Below are positions 1 through 6,921 of a stretch of 64,000 bases of DNA, piece by piece (the stretch's first letter is position 1; the number at the start of each line of letters is the position of its first letter). The DNA comes from JANOSH01 sp031415695 (lineage in GTDB: Bacteria; Actinomycetota; Acidimicrobiia; Acidimicrobiales; Ilumatobacteraceae). Location: NCBI GenBank assembly GCA_031415695.1, contig JANOSH010000031.1, forward strand, positions 62,001 to 126,000. Direction: 5' to 3'. The position numbers were made by a program, and so were the translations under genes. The notes under the pieces are model-generated. The model was not told the origin of the DNA. It worked only from the letters and a program-made list of their open reading frames with translations, and made no database searches.

Positions 1-2
1 CG

Positions 3-95
3 ATCTCGATCAGGGGCCCGATCGTGCGCTCGCGCAACGCCCTAGTGCGGGTCATCGAGAAACTGCCGGCGCGCCTTGAACCCCTCGTCCCATGA
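3..95 (+). CDS. C-terminal end of an unidentified protein (partial)
   Basis: An open frame runs from the window edge to a TGA at 93-95 and encodes about 30 residues ending in EKLPARLEPLVP. The stop overlaps the next start as ATGA, the usual sign of operon coupling in this genome. The fragment is too short to assign a family. It is called a gene end only because of the overlap and the codon use. Confidence 0.45.
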   Translation: MSIRGPIVRSRNALVRVIEKLPARLEPLVP

Positions 96-1009
96 GCCAC
101 CCGCCCGTACAGTTCTTCGCGAACCTCGTCGGTTCCACCGTGGAGCCGGCGGGTTGGGCGCGAGCGCGTGAGGCCGAGGGCTGGCACGGCCTGGGCGTGG
201 CCGACCACATCTGGTCGGGCAGCACGACGTTCTCGCACTGGGCGGTAACGCTCGGCCAGATCGCCGCTCTCACCGAGCACGTGCAGCTCATCTCGTGCTT
301 CGCCAACAACCTGCTCCGCTCGCCCGTCGAGTTCGCCCAAGCCGCACTAACGATGCAGCGCGCCAGCAACGGCCGCTTTGAAGCCGGGCTCGGGGCCGGG
401 TGGGCACGCGACGAGATCGAGGGCTCGGGGCTGGTGTTCCCCTCCGCCGGCGAACGCGTGACCAGGTATGCAGAAGCCACCGAGATCGTCCGCCGGCTGC
501 TCCGCAACGGCAACTGCTCCTTTGCCGGTAAGCACTACCGCATCGAGGTGCCCTCGATCGGGCCATCCGTGGACGAACCGCCGCCGATCGTTGTCGCCGT
601 GGGCGGTCCCAGGTCGATCCGCGAGCTCGGCCCGGTCGCCGACCGGATCGAGCTCACCTTCAACGCAGCAGCGACACGAGGTGGTGACCTCAGCCGGAAC
701 ACGCTCGGCGAGCTTGGCCGAGCACACCTCACCGAACTGCTCGAGCAGGCCCGATCACACGCCCCCGACGTGCCCAAGGGCATCTTCTTGACGATCGCGT
801 GCGGCGAGGACGAGGCCGTCGCACGGATGCGCGAATCAGGAGCACTCGGCATCCCCGAGCTTGCTGGCACCGCCCAGGAAGTATCGCAAGCCGTGCTCGC
901 CCTCGTCGAGGACGATATCTCACGAGTCCAACTGACCCCGGCGACACCGACGACCCTCGAGTCGATCGCTCCCTTCCTGCCGCTCACCCCACGGCGCCTC
1001 GCATCGTGA
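92..1009 (+). CDS. LLM-class flavin-dependent oxidoreductase
   Basis: This 305-residue protein has the luciferase-like monooxygenase fold. The N-terminal part carries the typical sequence GLGVADHIWSG, and the FEAGLGAGWARDE segment is the LLM signature. Such enzymes use FMN or, often in actinobacteria, F420. The substrate cannot be read from the sequence. The start at 92 overlaps the stop of the preceding frame, and the stop overlaps the GTG start of a TetR regulator, so the two genes form a translationally coupled pair. The regulator may therefore control this enzyme. Confidence 0.9.
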   Translation: MSHPPVQFFANLVGSTVEPAGWARAREAEGWHGLGVADHIWSGSTTFSHWAVTLGQIAALTEHVQLISCFANNLLRSPVEFAQAALTMQRASNGRFEAGLGAGWARDEIEGSGLVFPSAGERVTRYAEATEIVRRLLRNGNCSFAGKHYRIEVPSIGPSVDEPPPIVVAVGGPRSIRELGPVADRIELTFNAAATRGGDLSRNTLGELGRAHLTELLEQARSHAPDVPKGIFLTIACGEDEAVARMRESGALGIPELAGTAQEVSQAVLALVEDDISRVQLTPATPTTLESIAPFLPLTPRRLAS

Positions 1010-1641
1010 CGTCACCCGCTGCGAACGACGAGGCCCCTACGACCGCTCCCGCGCGCCGCCGGGGCCGCCCGCGGGCGAGCGGAAGGGCCACCGAACTCGA
1101 CGCCAAGGACGAGATCTTGCGCGCCGCCGCCACGCTCTTCTCACAGCAGGGGATAGGCGCAACGCGTCTTACTGACATCGCCGCCGCCATCGGCGTGACG
1201 CCCCCATCGATCTACTTCCACTTCGACAACCTCGACGCCATCGTCGGCACGCTGCTCGACTACGTCGTCGTCGAGTCATCGGCCTTCGCGACGAGCGTCC
1301 GCAGCGAACCCGGTGACGCCGCGCACCGGCTCCACGCGTTGATCGCACAGCACGTCGAGCGACTCACCCGTGGCCCCTTCGACCTGTGGTTCGTCGCCGG
1401 CCTGACCGAGCACGAGGCCAGACGGTTCCCCGGCGTCAGCCGCCGCGCAAACGCGTGGCGTCGAGCCGTGGCGTCACTCGTGGCCGAGGGCTCCGCCTCG
1501 GGCGCTTTTGCCCCCATCGAACCCGACGTCGCCGTAAGCGCCATCAGCGGCCTGGTGTACGCAGCGCTCGAGCTCAAACACCGGGGAACACCCGTCGATC
1601 CCGAGCAGATCGCGACGCTCGCAGTGCGGGCGCTCGCCTAG
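1006..1641 (+). CDS. TetR/AcrR-family transcriptional regulator
   Basis: The GTG start at 1006 overlaps the LLM stop as GTGA and gives 211 residues. The open frame extends further upstream, but that part lies over the LLM gene and is out-of-frame coding. Residues about 30-75 form the TetR DNA-binding domain, including the helix-turn-helix stretch TRLTDIAAAIGVTPPSIYFHF. The C-terminal helical domain is the ligand-binding and dimerisation part and is too variable to predict the ligand. Coupling to the LLM oxidoreductase suggests it controls that enzyme, which is inference. Confidence 0.9.
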   Translation: MTSPAANDEAPTTAPARRRGRPRASGRATELDAKDEILRAAATLFSQQGIGATRLTDIAAAIGVTPPSIYFHFDNLDAIVGTLLDYVVVESSAFATSVRSEPGDAAHRLHALIAQHVERLTRGPFDLWFVAGLTEHEARRFPGVSRRANAWRRAVASLVAEGSASGAFAPIEPDVAVSAISGLVYAALELKHRGTPVDPEQIATLAVRALA

Positions 1642-1747
1642 CAACCGAGCGAAGTGCACTGAAACGGCCAGTCTCCCAAGTGGGCGTTTGAACACCTGTC
1701 GCCACGGGTAGGGAATAAGAAAGTTACTCCAGAAAGCGAGGACTCCG

Positions 1748-1804
1748 ATGTATATCGGGCTCGGCACTCTCATCATCATCGTCGTCATTCTGTTTCTCTC
1801 TTAA
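1748..1804 (+). CDS. 18-residue hydrophobic peptide (MYIGLG type)
   Basis: A very short frame starts at ATG 1748 after a GAGG-containing leader and ends with TAA at 1802-1804. It encodes MYIGLGTLIIIVVILFLS, a single hydrophobic segment. Very short peptides beginning this way are common in actinobacteria next to small membrane proteins, as recalled from family knowledge. Another small membrane protein begins 10 bases downstream, which supports translation. The role is unknown. Confidence 0.5.
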   Translation: MYIGLGTLIIIVVILFLS

Positions 1805-1813
1805 GGGGACCCC

Positions 1814-2002
1814 ATGGATCTAAAGACATCGTTCTTTTTCTACCTAGCAGCGCTTGCCTGCTTCATCTTGGCCGCTTCCGGCGAGGCCTGGAAGATGGGC
1901 AGGCGAACGCGCCAAACGAGGCCGCCCCTGTTACTGCAGCCCTTAGGTTTGGCCCTTGCTGTGTTCCCGACGTTATGGACGACCGCAACCCTCGCTTGGT
2001 GA
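1814..2002 (+). CDS. Small membrane protein, unknown function
   Basis: This 62-residue protein follows a good ribosome binding site (AAGGGGA, 7 bases before the ATG). It has two hydrophobic segments, about residues 8-22 and 42-60, separated by a basic stretch (KMGRRTRQTR). It is probably a two-pass membrane protein co-transcribed with the 18-residue peptide just upstream. No family was recognised. Confidence 0.6.
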   Translation: MDLKTSFFFYLAALACFILAASGEAWKMGRRTRQTRPPLLLQPLGLALAVFPTLWTTATLAW

Positions 2003-2182
2003 GGCTGGCATTCGGAATCGGACGTGCCGAGCGGGTGGAGTAGTGGTACTCGATGACGTCGGCGGCGATGATGGTGCCACCCGACGCCGTGCCGGCAGCT
2101 TGGAATGATCGGGGTCACCAAGAGGTGCGGGAGTCTCGCGCCCGGTCCTGTTCGACGTAGTACACCGGTCTACCATCGGGCC

Positions 2183-3442
2183 ATGGGCACTGCCGGTCAT
2201 CCCGAATCGTTGGACGAGGTCGATGTCTTTGCTCCCGAGACCATTCGACACTGGTACCCAACCTACGAACTGCTGCAGAGCGAGTGTCCGGTGTACCAGG
2301 TGCCCGCGACCCGCACGTTCTTCGTGACCAAGTACGACGACATCCAGACTGTGATGCGGCGCACGGACGTGTTCCTGCGCGGTGATGGCGGCAGTCGGCC
2401 ACTGCTGCGTGACCCCGAAGCTGTCGCCTATTTTGCCAAGCACGGCTGGCCGAAGGCCCTGCCTCTCGCCGTCAACCCGCCACTCCATCGCCGCTACCGA
2501 GACATGGTCGACCACTTCTTTTCGGTAATGGGCGCCGAGGCGCAGCGGGGCCTGATCTCGGGCGTGGTCGACGACCTGATCGACGGGTTCCAAGATGCCG
2601 GTGAGATCGAGTTCATGACGGCCTTTGCCGAGCCGCTGCCGACGCGGGTGATCACGACAATGATGGGCTTTCCTCACGCCGACATTCCGCAGCTCAAAAA
2701 GTACAGCGAGGCATGGGTTGCGCCGTTCTCGCTGCAACTCGGCCCCGAAGAGGAACGCGACGCCGTCCGCTTGATGGTTGAGTTCCAGCACTACATTGCC
2801 GGTCACATCGCTGATCGCCGCGCCAACCCGGGCGGAACCGACGTAGTGAGCTACCTAGTCACCACGCCGGTGAAGCTTCCCGACGAGACACGTGCGCTCA
2901 CCGACGGTGAGATCATCAACATGATCGATCATCTCTACATCGGCGGGAACGAGACCACGACATTCGCGCTCACGTCGGGTATGTGGCTGGCGGTACAGCA
3001 CCCCGAGTCGACCGAGTTCGTTCACCGTGAACCGGACCGGGCCCGCGACTGGGTCGATGAAGTGCTCCGGCTCGAATCGCCTACCCAGGGCATGGACCGG
3101 CACGCTGCGCGGGACGTGGAGCTCGACGGCGTCATGATCCCGAAGGGGTCGCACGTGCACGTGCGCTACGCCGCGGCCAACCGCGACCCCGATCAGTACC
3201 CGTGCCCTGCGCAGCTCGACATCGACCGATCCAACGCTCACCGTCACCTGGCGTTCTCGATCGGCGAAACGCACTGCCCCGGTGCCGGCCTCACGCGGCT
3301 CGAGCAGACCATCGCATGGCAACGGCTCACTGCCCGCCTGACGAACTTCGCTTACGCCGAGGGAAAGAACGACTTCCAGCGTGCCGTGAACTTCACGCTA
3401 CGGGCCTTTCCAAGCCTGCACATCACGTTTGACAAGCGCTGA
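2183..3442 (+). CDS. Cytochrome P450
   Basis: A haem monooxygenase of 419 residues, normal for bacterial class I P450s. It has the I-helix motif YIGGNETTT, the ExxR motif in EVLRLESP, and the haem-binding loop LAFSIGETHCPGAGL with the cysteine ligand. An upstream in-frame ATG exists at 2105, but the family N-terminus fits the ATG at 2183. A one-cluster ferredoxin is encoded convergently just downstream and is the obvious electron donor. The substrate cannot be predicted. There is no membrane anchor, so the enzyme is cytosolic. Confidence 0.95.
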   Translation: MGTAGHPESLDEVDVFAPETIRHWYPTYELLQSECPVYQVPATRTFFVTKYDDIQTVMRRTDVFLRGDGGSRPLLRDPEAVAYFAKHGWPKALPLAVNPPLHRRYRDMVDHFFSVMGAEAQRGLISGVVDDLIDGFQDAGEIEFMTAFAEPLPTRVITTMMGFPHADIPQLKKYSEAWVAPFSLQLGPEEERDAVRLMVEFQHYIAGHIADRRANPGGTDVVSYLVTTPVKLPDETRALTDGEIINMIDHLYIGGNETTTFALTSGMWLAVQHPESTEFVHREPDRARDWVDEVLRLESPTQGMDRHAARDVELDGVMIPKGSHVHVRYAAANRDPDQYPCPAQLDIDRSNAHRHLAFSIGETHCPGAGLTRLEQTIAWQRLTARLTNFAYAEGKNDFQRAVNFTLRAFPSLHITFDKR

Positions 3443-3459
3443 CGGAGGCGACTTCCGGT

Positions 3460-3660
3460 TCAGAGACGTTCGAGGGTGATCGCCATTGACGGGCAGCGCT
3501 GTGAGGCCTCGACGACGAGTGGACGCAGGGCATCGGCGGGTGTGGCGTCGACCACGATGCCCTTGCCGTCGTCGCCGACCTCGAACACCTGCGGTGCGGC
3601 GACGGCGCACAGCCCGTGGCCCTCGCAGAGGCTTGCGTCGATGGCCACTCGGTAGCGCAT
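3460..3660 (-). CDS. Single-cluster ferredoxin (P450 partner type)
   Basis: A 66-residue ferredoxin beginning MRYRVAIDASLCEGHGLC. The cysteine pattern, two cysteines near the N-terminus six residues apart and a C-terminal RCPSMAI, is that of the [3Fe-4S]/[4Fe-4S] ferredoxins that feed actinobacterial P450s. It is encoded tail to tail with the P450 gene, 17 bases apart. Longer reading of this frame upstream overlaps the PPOX gene and is not credible. Confidence 0.88.
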   Translation of the reverse strand: MRYRVAIDASLCEGHGLCAVAAPQVFEVGDDGKGIVVDATPADALRPLVVEASQRCPSMAITLERL

Positions 3661-3702
3661 GCGGGACAGACTACCGTTCGGCGCGCAGTACCATTGGTGG
3701 CC

Positions 3703-4212
3703 ATGGCCGACCGGTTCACCTACGACGATGTGAGCAGCTACACCCTCGGGTCCACTGACGAGGAACGACTCGTCGCCGAGCAGGACGAGTGCATCTTTAT
3801 GTGGGCCAACAAAGAGGGCTGGCCAGTCGGCGTCGTGATGTCGTACGTCTTTCATGATGGCTGCTTCTGGTTGAGCGTGAGCGATTTGCGGCTCCGGGTG
3901 AAAGCCGTGCAGCGTGACCCACGGGTGGCGATCTCGATCACGAGTAAGGGAACCGCCATTAAGGGTTCCCAGGCGGTGACCTACAAGGGGACGTGTGAGG
4001 TGCTGTCCGACCGTGCAACGATCGAGTGGTTCCTGCCCGCCTTGGCCGAACGGCTTCGGCCCGAAAACCCCGAGGCGCAACGCGAGTTCGTTCGTTTGAA
4101 TGACACCGACCGTCGGCGAGTCCTGAAGGTGACGCCGACGCAGACCATCGGGTTCGACGGCAACAAGATGCGGTCGGCCACGACGGCGGCGAAATCGGCG
4201 GGTCGCGTATAG
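3703..4212 (+). CDS. PPOX-class (pyridoxamine-phosphate-oxidase-like) flavin or F420-dependent protein
   Basis: A 169-residue protein of the split-barrel PPOX fold. The region GVVMSYVFHDGCFWLSVSD, followed by RVKAVQRDPRVAISI, matches the cofactor-binding barrel. Actinobacterial members commonly bind F420, FMN or haem, and which one applies here cannot be told. The ATG at 3703 was chosen because the upstream extension overlaps the divergent ferredoxin gene. The two genes share a promoter region of about 40 bases. Confidence 0.8.
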   Translation: MADRFTYDDVSSYTLGSTDEERLVAEQDECIFMWANKEGWPVGVVMSYVFHDGCFWLSVSDLRLRVKAVQRDPRVAISITSKGTAIKGSQAVTYKGTCEVLSDRATIEWFLPALAERLRPENPEAQREFVRLNDTDRRRVLKVTPTQTIGFDGNKMRSATTAAKSAGRV

Positions 4213-4263
4213 GCGCCAACGCGGCCCGTTGCAGTGATTTGTTCGCGACTACGCTCTGGTCGC

Positions 4264-4964
4264 ATGGGGATCACCACGGTGTCGATGACGTCCTCCCAGC
4301 CATCGTGGTCGAGCGAGTTGGACGACCTGATCCGGGCCGTCAGCGGAGGACTGTTGTTCGGGGTGCCGCTGCTCTACACGAGTGAGGTCTTCTGGATCGG
4401 GCAGCACACTACCCCGGTTCAGGCGCTTGGCCTGGTTGCCGTCAGCTTCGTGCTACTGGTCGTGCTGAACCGCACCGGCGGATTCCGCTCCTCCCGCGAC
4501 CACAACCTGGTCGATGCTGCCTTGGACGCGGTCGAGGGGATTGCCTTGGCGATCGTGTTGGTTGCTGTCGTGCTGATCGTGCTCGGCGAGATCGACCTCT
4601 CGACCCCAGTCAATGTGGTGTTGGGCAAGATCTCCAACCAGGTCCTCCCTCTGTCGGTGGGCATCGGGCTGGCGAACAACTTGCTGAGCGACGAGGCCGG
4701 CGTGCCGGGTGGCGTGGACCCCGATGGCCGCAACGGTGATGTCGCGACGTCCGACGAGCCGCTCGAAGCGGGGATCGACACGCCCAGACCGGTCTGCTAC
4801 AACACCCGGCCATCGAGACGATGACGTCGTACGTCGTTGCGCTGGCCGCGAGTCTGTTGTTGCTGTTCCTCTTTCAACGCCTCGACCCGAGTTGGAGCGT
4901 GTCGGCCGCCCGAGTGGTGGTACTCGGCTTCCCCGCCGCCATCGGGGCGCGGCTGGCAGGCTAG
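4264..4964 (+). pseudogene. TIGR02587-like membrane protein gene, broken by frameshift and apparent internal loss
   Basis: The first part (4264-4824 frame) begins with ELDDLIRAVSGGLLFGVPLL and has several membrane segments as in the TIGR02587/DUF2391 family. After about residue 145 the frame becomes non-membranous and ends at 4824. A second frame, running into ATG 4821 and on to 4964, continues with the hydrophobic segment TSYVVALAASLLLLFLF and ends LGFPAAIGARLAG, which resembles the family C-terminus. Roughly 70-80 central residues seem to be missing. The downstream partner (TIGR02588-like) is intact. A sequencing error alone would not explain the missing segment. Confidence 0.55.
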
Positions 4965-4968
4965 CGAT

Positions 4969-5373
4969 ATGAGCCAGGCGAATGACGACCCGGAACGCTC
5001 TGCGCGGCGGGCGACCGTCGAGTGGGTGACCCTTGGCATATCGGGAGCCGTGCTCGCCGCAGTCGTGATGATGCTCGGAGTGCTGGCATTCCGCTCGGAT
5101 GAACCTGCCCGTCCGACGGTTTCGTCCGAACGGGTTGTTGAACAGATCGGCGATCGGTTTCTCGTATCAGTGGAGATTGTCAACCGCGGTGACGAGGCTG
5201 CCTCGGCCATCGAGGTCGCCGCCGAGATGGTCCGCACGGATGGTGCGACGTCTGCGACACAGGTAATCGATTTCCTCGGCGGCGGCGAAACCCAACAACT
5301 CACCTTCGTTATGCCCGACGACCCGGCGAACGCTGAACTGGTGATCGAGGTGCGCTCATTTGCCAAGCCGTAG
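4969..5373 (+). CDS. TIGR02588-like membrane-anchored protein
   Basis: This 134-residue protein starts four bases after the preceding gene. It has one membrane segment (about residues 23-42), then a soluble domain rich in beta strands (SVEIVNRGDEAASAIEVAAE), as in the TIGR02588 family that accompanies TIGR02587 proteins. The soluble part faces outward if the positive-inside rule holds. The function of the pair is unknown. The partner gene here looks damaged. Confidence 0.7.
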   Translation: MSQANDDPERSARRATVEWVTLGISGAVLAAVVMMLGVLAFRSDEPARPTVSSERVVEQIGDRFLVSVEIVNRGDEAASAIEVAAEMVRTDGATSATQVIDFLGGGETQQLTFVMPDDPANAELVIEVRSFAKP

Positions 5374-5411
5374 CCGGTGGCTCACGTCCGGTGACAAAGA
5401 GGGGGCCCGCC

Positions 5412-5796
5412 GTGTCTGGACGCGTCGTGCACTTCGAGATCTCCGTTCGACGACGGTGACCGAGCCAGCGCGTTTCACACGCAAGCGTTCAGTTGGCAGG
5501 TGATGCCGCTCCCCGAGATGGGTTACACAATTGTCATGTCCGGTCCGAGTGGTGACCAAGGGCCGACCGAGCCCGGGTTTATCAACGGTGGGATGATGCA
5601 GCGGCAGGCTCCGTTCATATCACCGAACCTTGTCGTCGAGGTCGACAATCTGGAAGCGGCACTAGAGGCGGTCAACAGTGCCGGCGGCACGACAGTGGTC
5701 GAGAGGCAGGCCGTAGGTGACATGGGGTTCACGGCCTACTTCAAGGACACAGAGGGCAACCTAGTCGGTCTCTGGGAGACAGCGCCGTTGAGCTGA
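5412..5796 (+). pseudogene. VOC (glyoxalase-like) domain protein, frameshifted
   Basis: The family start is at GTG 5412 (SGRVVHFEI) and the family continuation (PFDDGDRASAF, then MPLPEMGYTIV onward) is in another frame from about 5443. One extra base near 5440-5443 explains the break. The remaining frame from 5500 to 5796 reads cleanly to EGNLVGLWETAPLS, a normal VOC C-terminus with the metal-ligand-like glutamate region. It could be a true pseudogene or one sequencing error. If corrected, the protein has about 127 residues and one VOC domain. Confidence 0.65.
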
Positions 5797-6158
5797 TTCC
5801 CGGCCCGCTGCGGGGCGCCCGACGCTGCAAGGTCGGCGCATGCGCTAGAGACGACTGTCAGATTGGAAGATCGGGCCGCTGATGAGCCCAGGAGCGAGGT
5901 ACGAGGAGCGGAGGAGTCCTTTGCCGGCGACGTTCGAGAGCAGCACTTCGGTTCGACATCATGGGTGTCGGACTCGTGAGTTTCGTAACCGTCGCCGTGG
6001 CGAACGTCGCGACGGCGACCAGCCGGGCCATTCGCGGCCGAGGGCGATGGTGCCTCATCTGAACGTGCTTGTCGTCGGCAGGGTGGAATCTGATTGATGA
6101 CGTTTGCGTGGCCTTCGAACGGGGTAGTTGACAGACACCTCGATTCCTAGGAGACGCA
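5797..6158. other. Intergenic stretch without a recognised gene
   Basis: About 360 bases lie between the VOC gene and the GlsB-like gene. A short GC-rich inverted repeat right after the VOC stop (about 5800-5816) could be a weak terminator. A 33-codon frame at 5961 has no supporting ribosome binding site. The last bases (TAGGAGACGCA before 6159) are the ribosome binding site of the next gene. Nothing else was recognised. Confidence 0.5.
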
Positions 6159-6434
6159 ATGTTCGGATTTGTACTTTTTCTTATTGTCATTGGCCTTGTC
6201 GGCGGGTTCGTGGCTCGCGCCATCGTCCCAGGCCGAGACTCAATGAGTGTTTTGGCAACGATCGTGCTCGGAATTGTCGGCTCATTCGTCGGCGGGTTCC
6301 TCGGCTACGTGATCGCTGGCGGCGACGTTGACAACGCGTCTGCGTTCCGGCCGGCTGGCGTCATCGGTTCGATCATTGGCTCGATCATCGCCCTTGTCGT
6401 CTACCGCCTTGCCAACGGTCGGCGTGCCGCGTGA
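6159..6434 (+). CDS. GlsB/YeaQ/YmgE-family stress membrane protein
   Basis: A 91-residue protein with three hydrophobic segments and glycine-rich helices (VGGFVARAIVPGRDSM, IVLGIVGSFVGGFLGYVI), typical of the transglycosylase-associated or GlsB family of small envelope stress proteins. A TAGGAG ribosome binding site precedes it. The GTG start of the next gene overlaps its stop, so the zinc-ribbon protein downstream is translated together with it. Confidence 0.85.
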   Translation: MFGFVLFLIVIGLVGGFVARAIVPGRDSMSVLATIVLGIVGSFVGGFLGYVIAGGDVDNASAFRPAGVIGSIIGSIIALVVYRLANGRRAA

Positions 6435-6862
6435 CGACGGTCGCGTCGAACGATCCGGTAATCGAGACCGCCAGTCTTGATACGCCGCCGATCCCGTCGG
6501 CTCCGGGTGACAACACCACATTGATGGAGGTGCTCGATCACTATGATGCCGGTGGGTTCAGGGGTATCTTCGGGGTGAGTCGCGATGGCCAGGTTGAATG
6601 CGGAACGTGCGGCGCTGAGTCGGATGCTTCCGACGTGACGATGCACAGCATGCGCCGACTTGAGGGAGCATCCGATCCCGACGACATGCTTGCCGTCGCC
6701 GCGGTTACGTGCCCCGCCTGCAACGCTCGGGGCACCATCACCATGATGTTCGGCCCGATGGCATCGTCGGGAGATGCGCTGGTGCTCTCAAATCTCCGTG
6801 ATCGTCGGGACGACGCCGCGGCGCCGCCCAATTCGGCACCCGCAGAGATGACCGATACCTAG
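6431..6862 (+). CDS. Zinc-ribbon protein of unknown function
   Basis: Translation probably starts at GTG 6431, overlapping the previous stop (GTGA), and gives 143 residues. Two CxxC knuckles, CGTCGAES and CPACNARG, about 40 residues apart form a likely zinc ribbon. The N- and C-terminal tails are proline- and acid-rich and probably disordered. No family name can be given. Confidence 0.65.
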   Translation: MTTVASNDPVIETASLDTPPIPSAPGDNTTLMEVLDHYDAGGFRGIFGVSRDGQVECGTCGAESDASDVTMHSMRRLEGASDPDDMLAVAAVTCPACNARGTITMMFGPMASSGDALVLSNLRDRRDDAAAPPNSAPAEMTDT

Positions 6863-6921
6863 GCTGAACCTGATGATCAGTCCGGCGTGGCGATGCGGAG
6901 GATGTAGGCCATCGGCAAGCC

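Noticed and set aside
5961..6062. A 33-codon frame in the gap before the GlsB-like gene
   Set aside because: No ribosome binding site, no neighbour coupling and no recognisable sequence.
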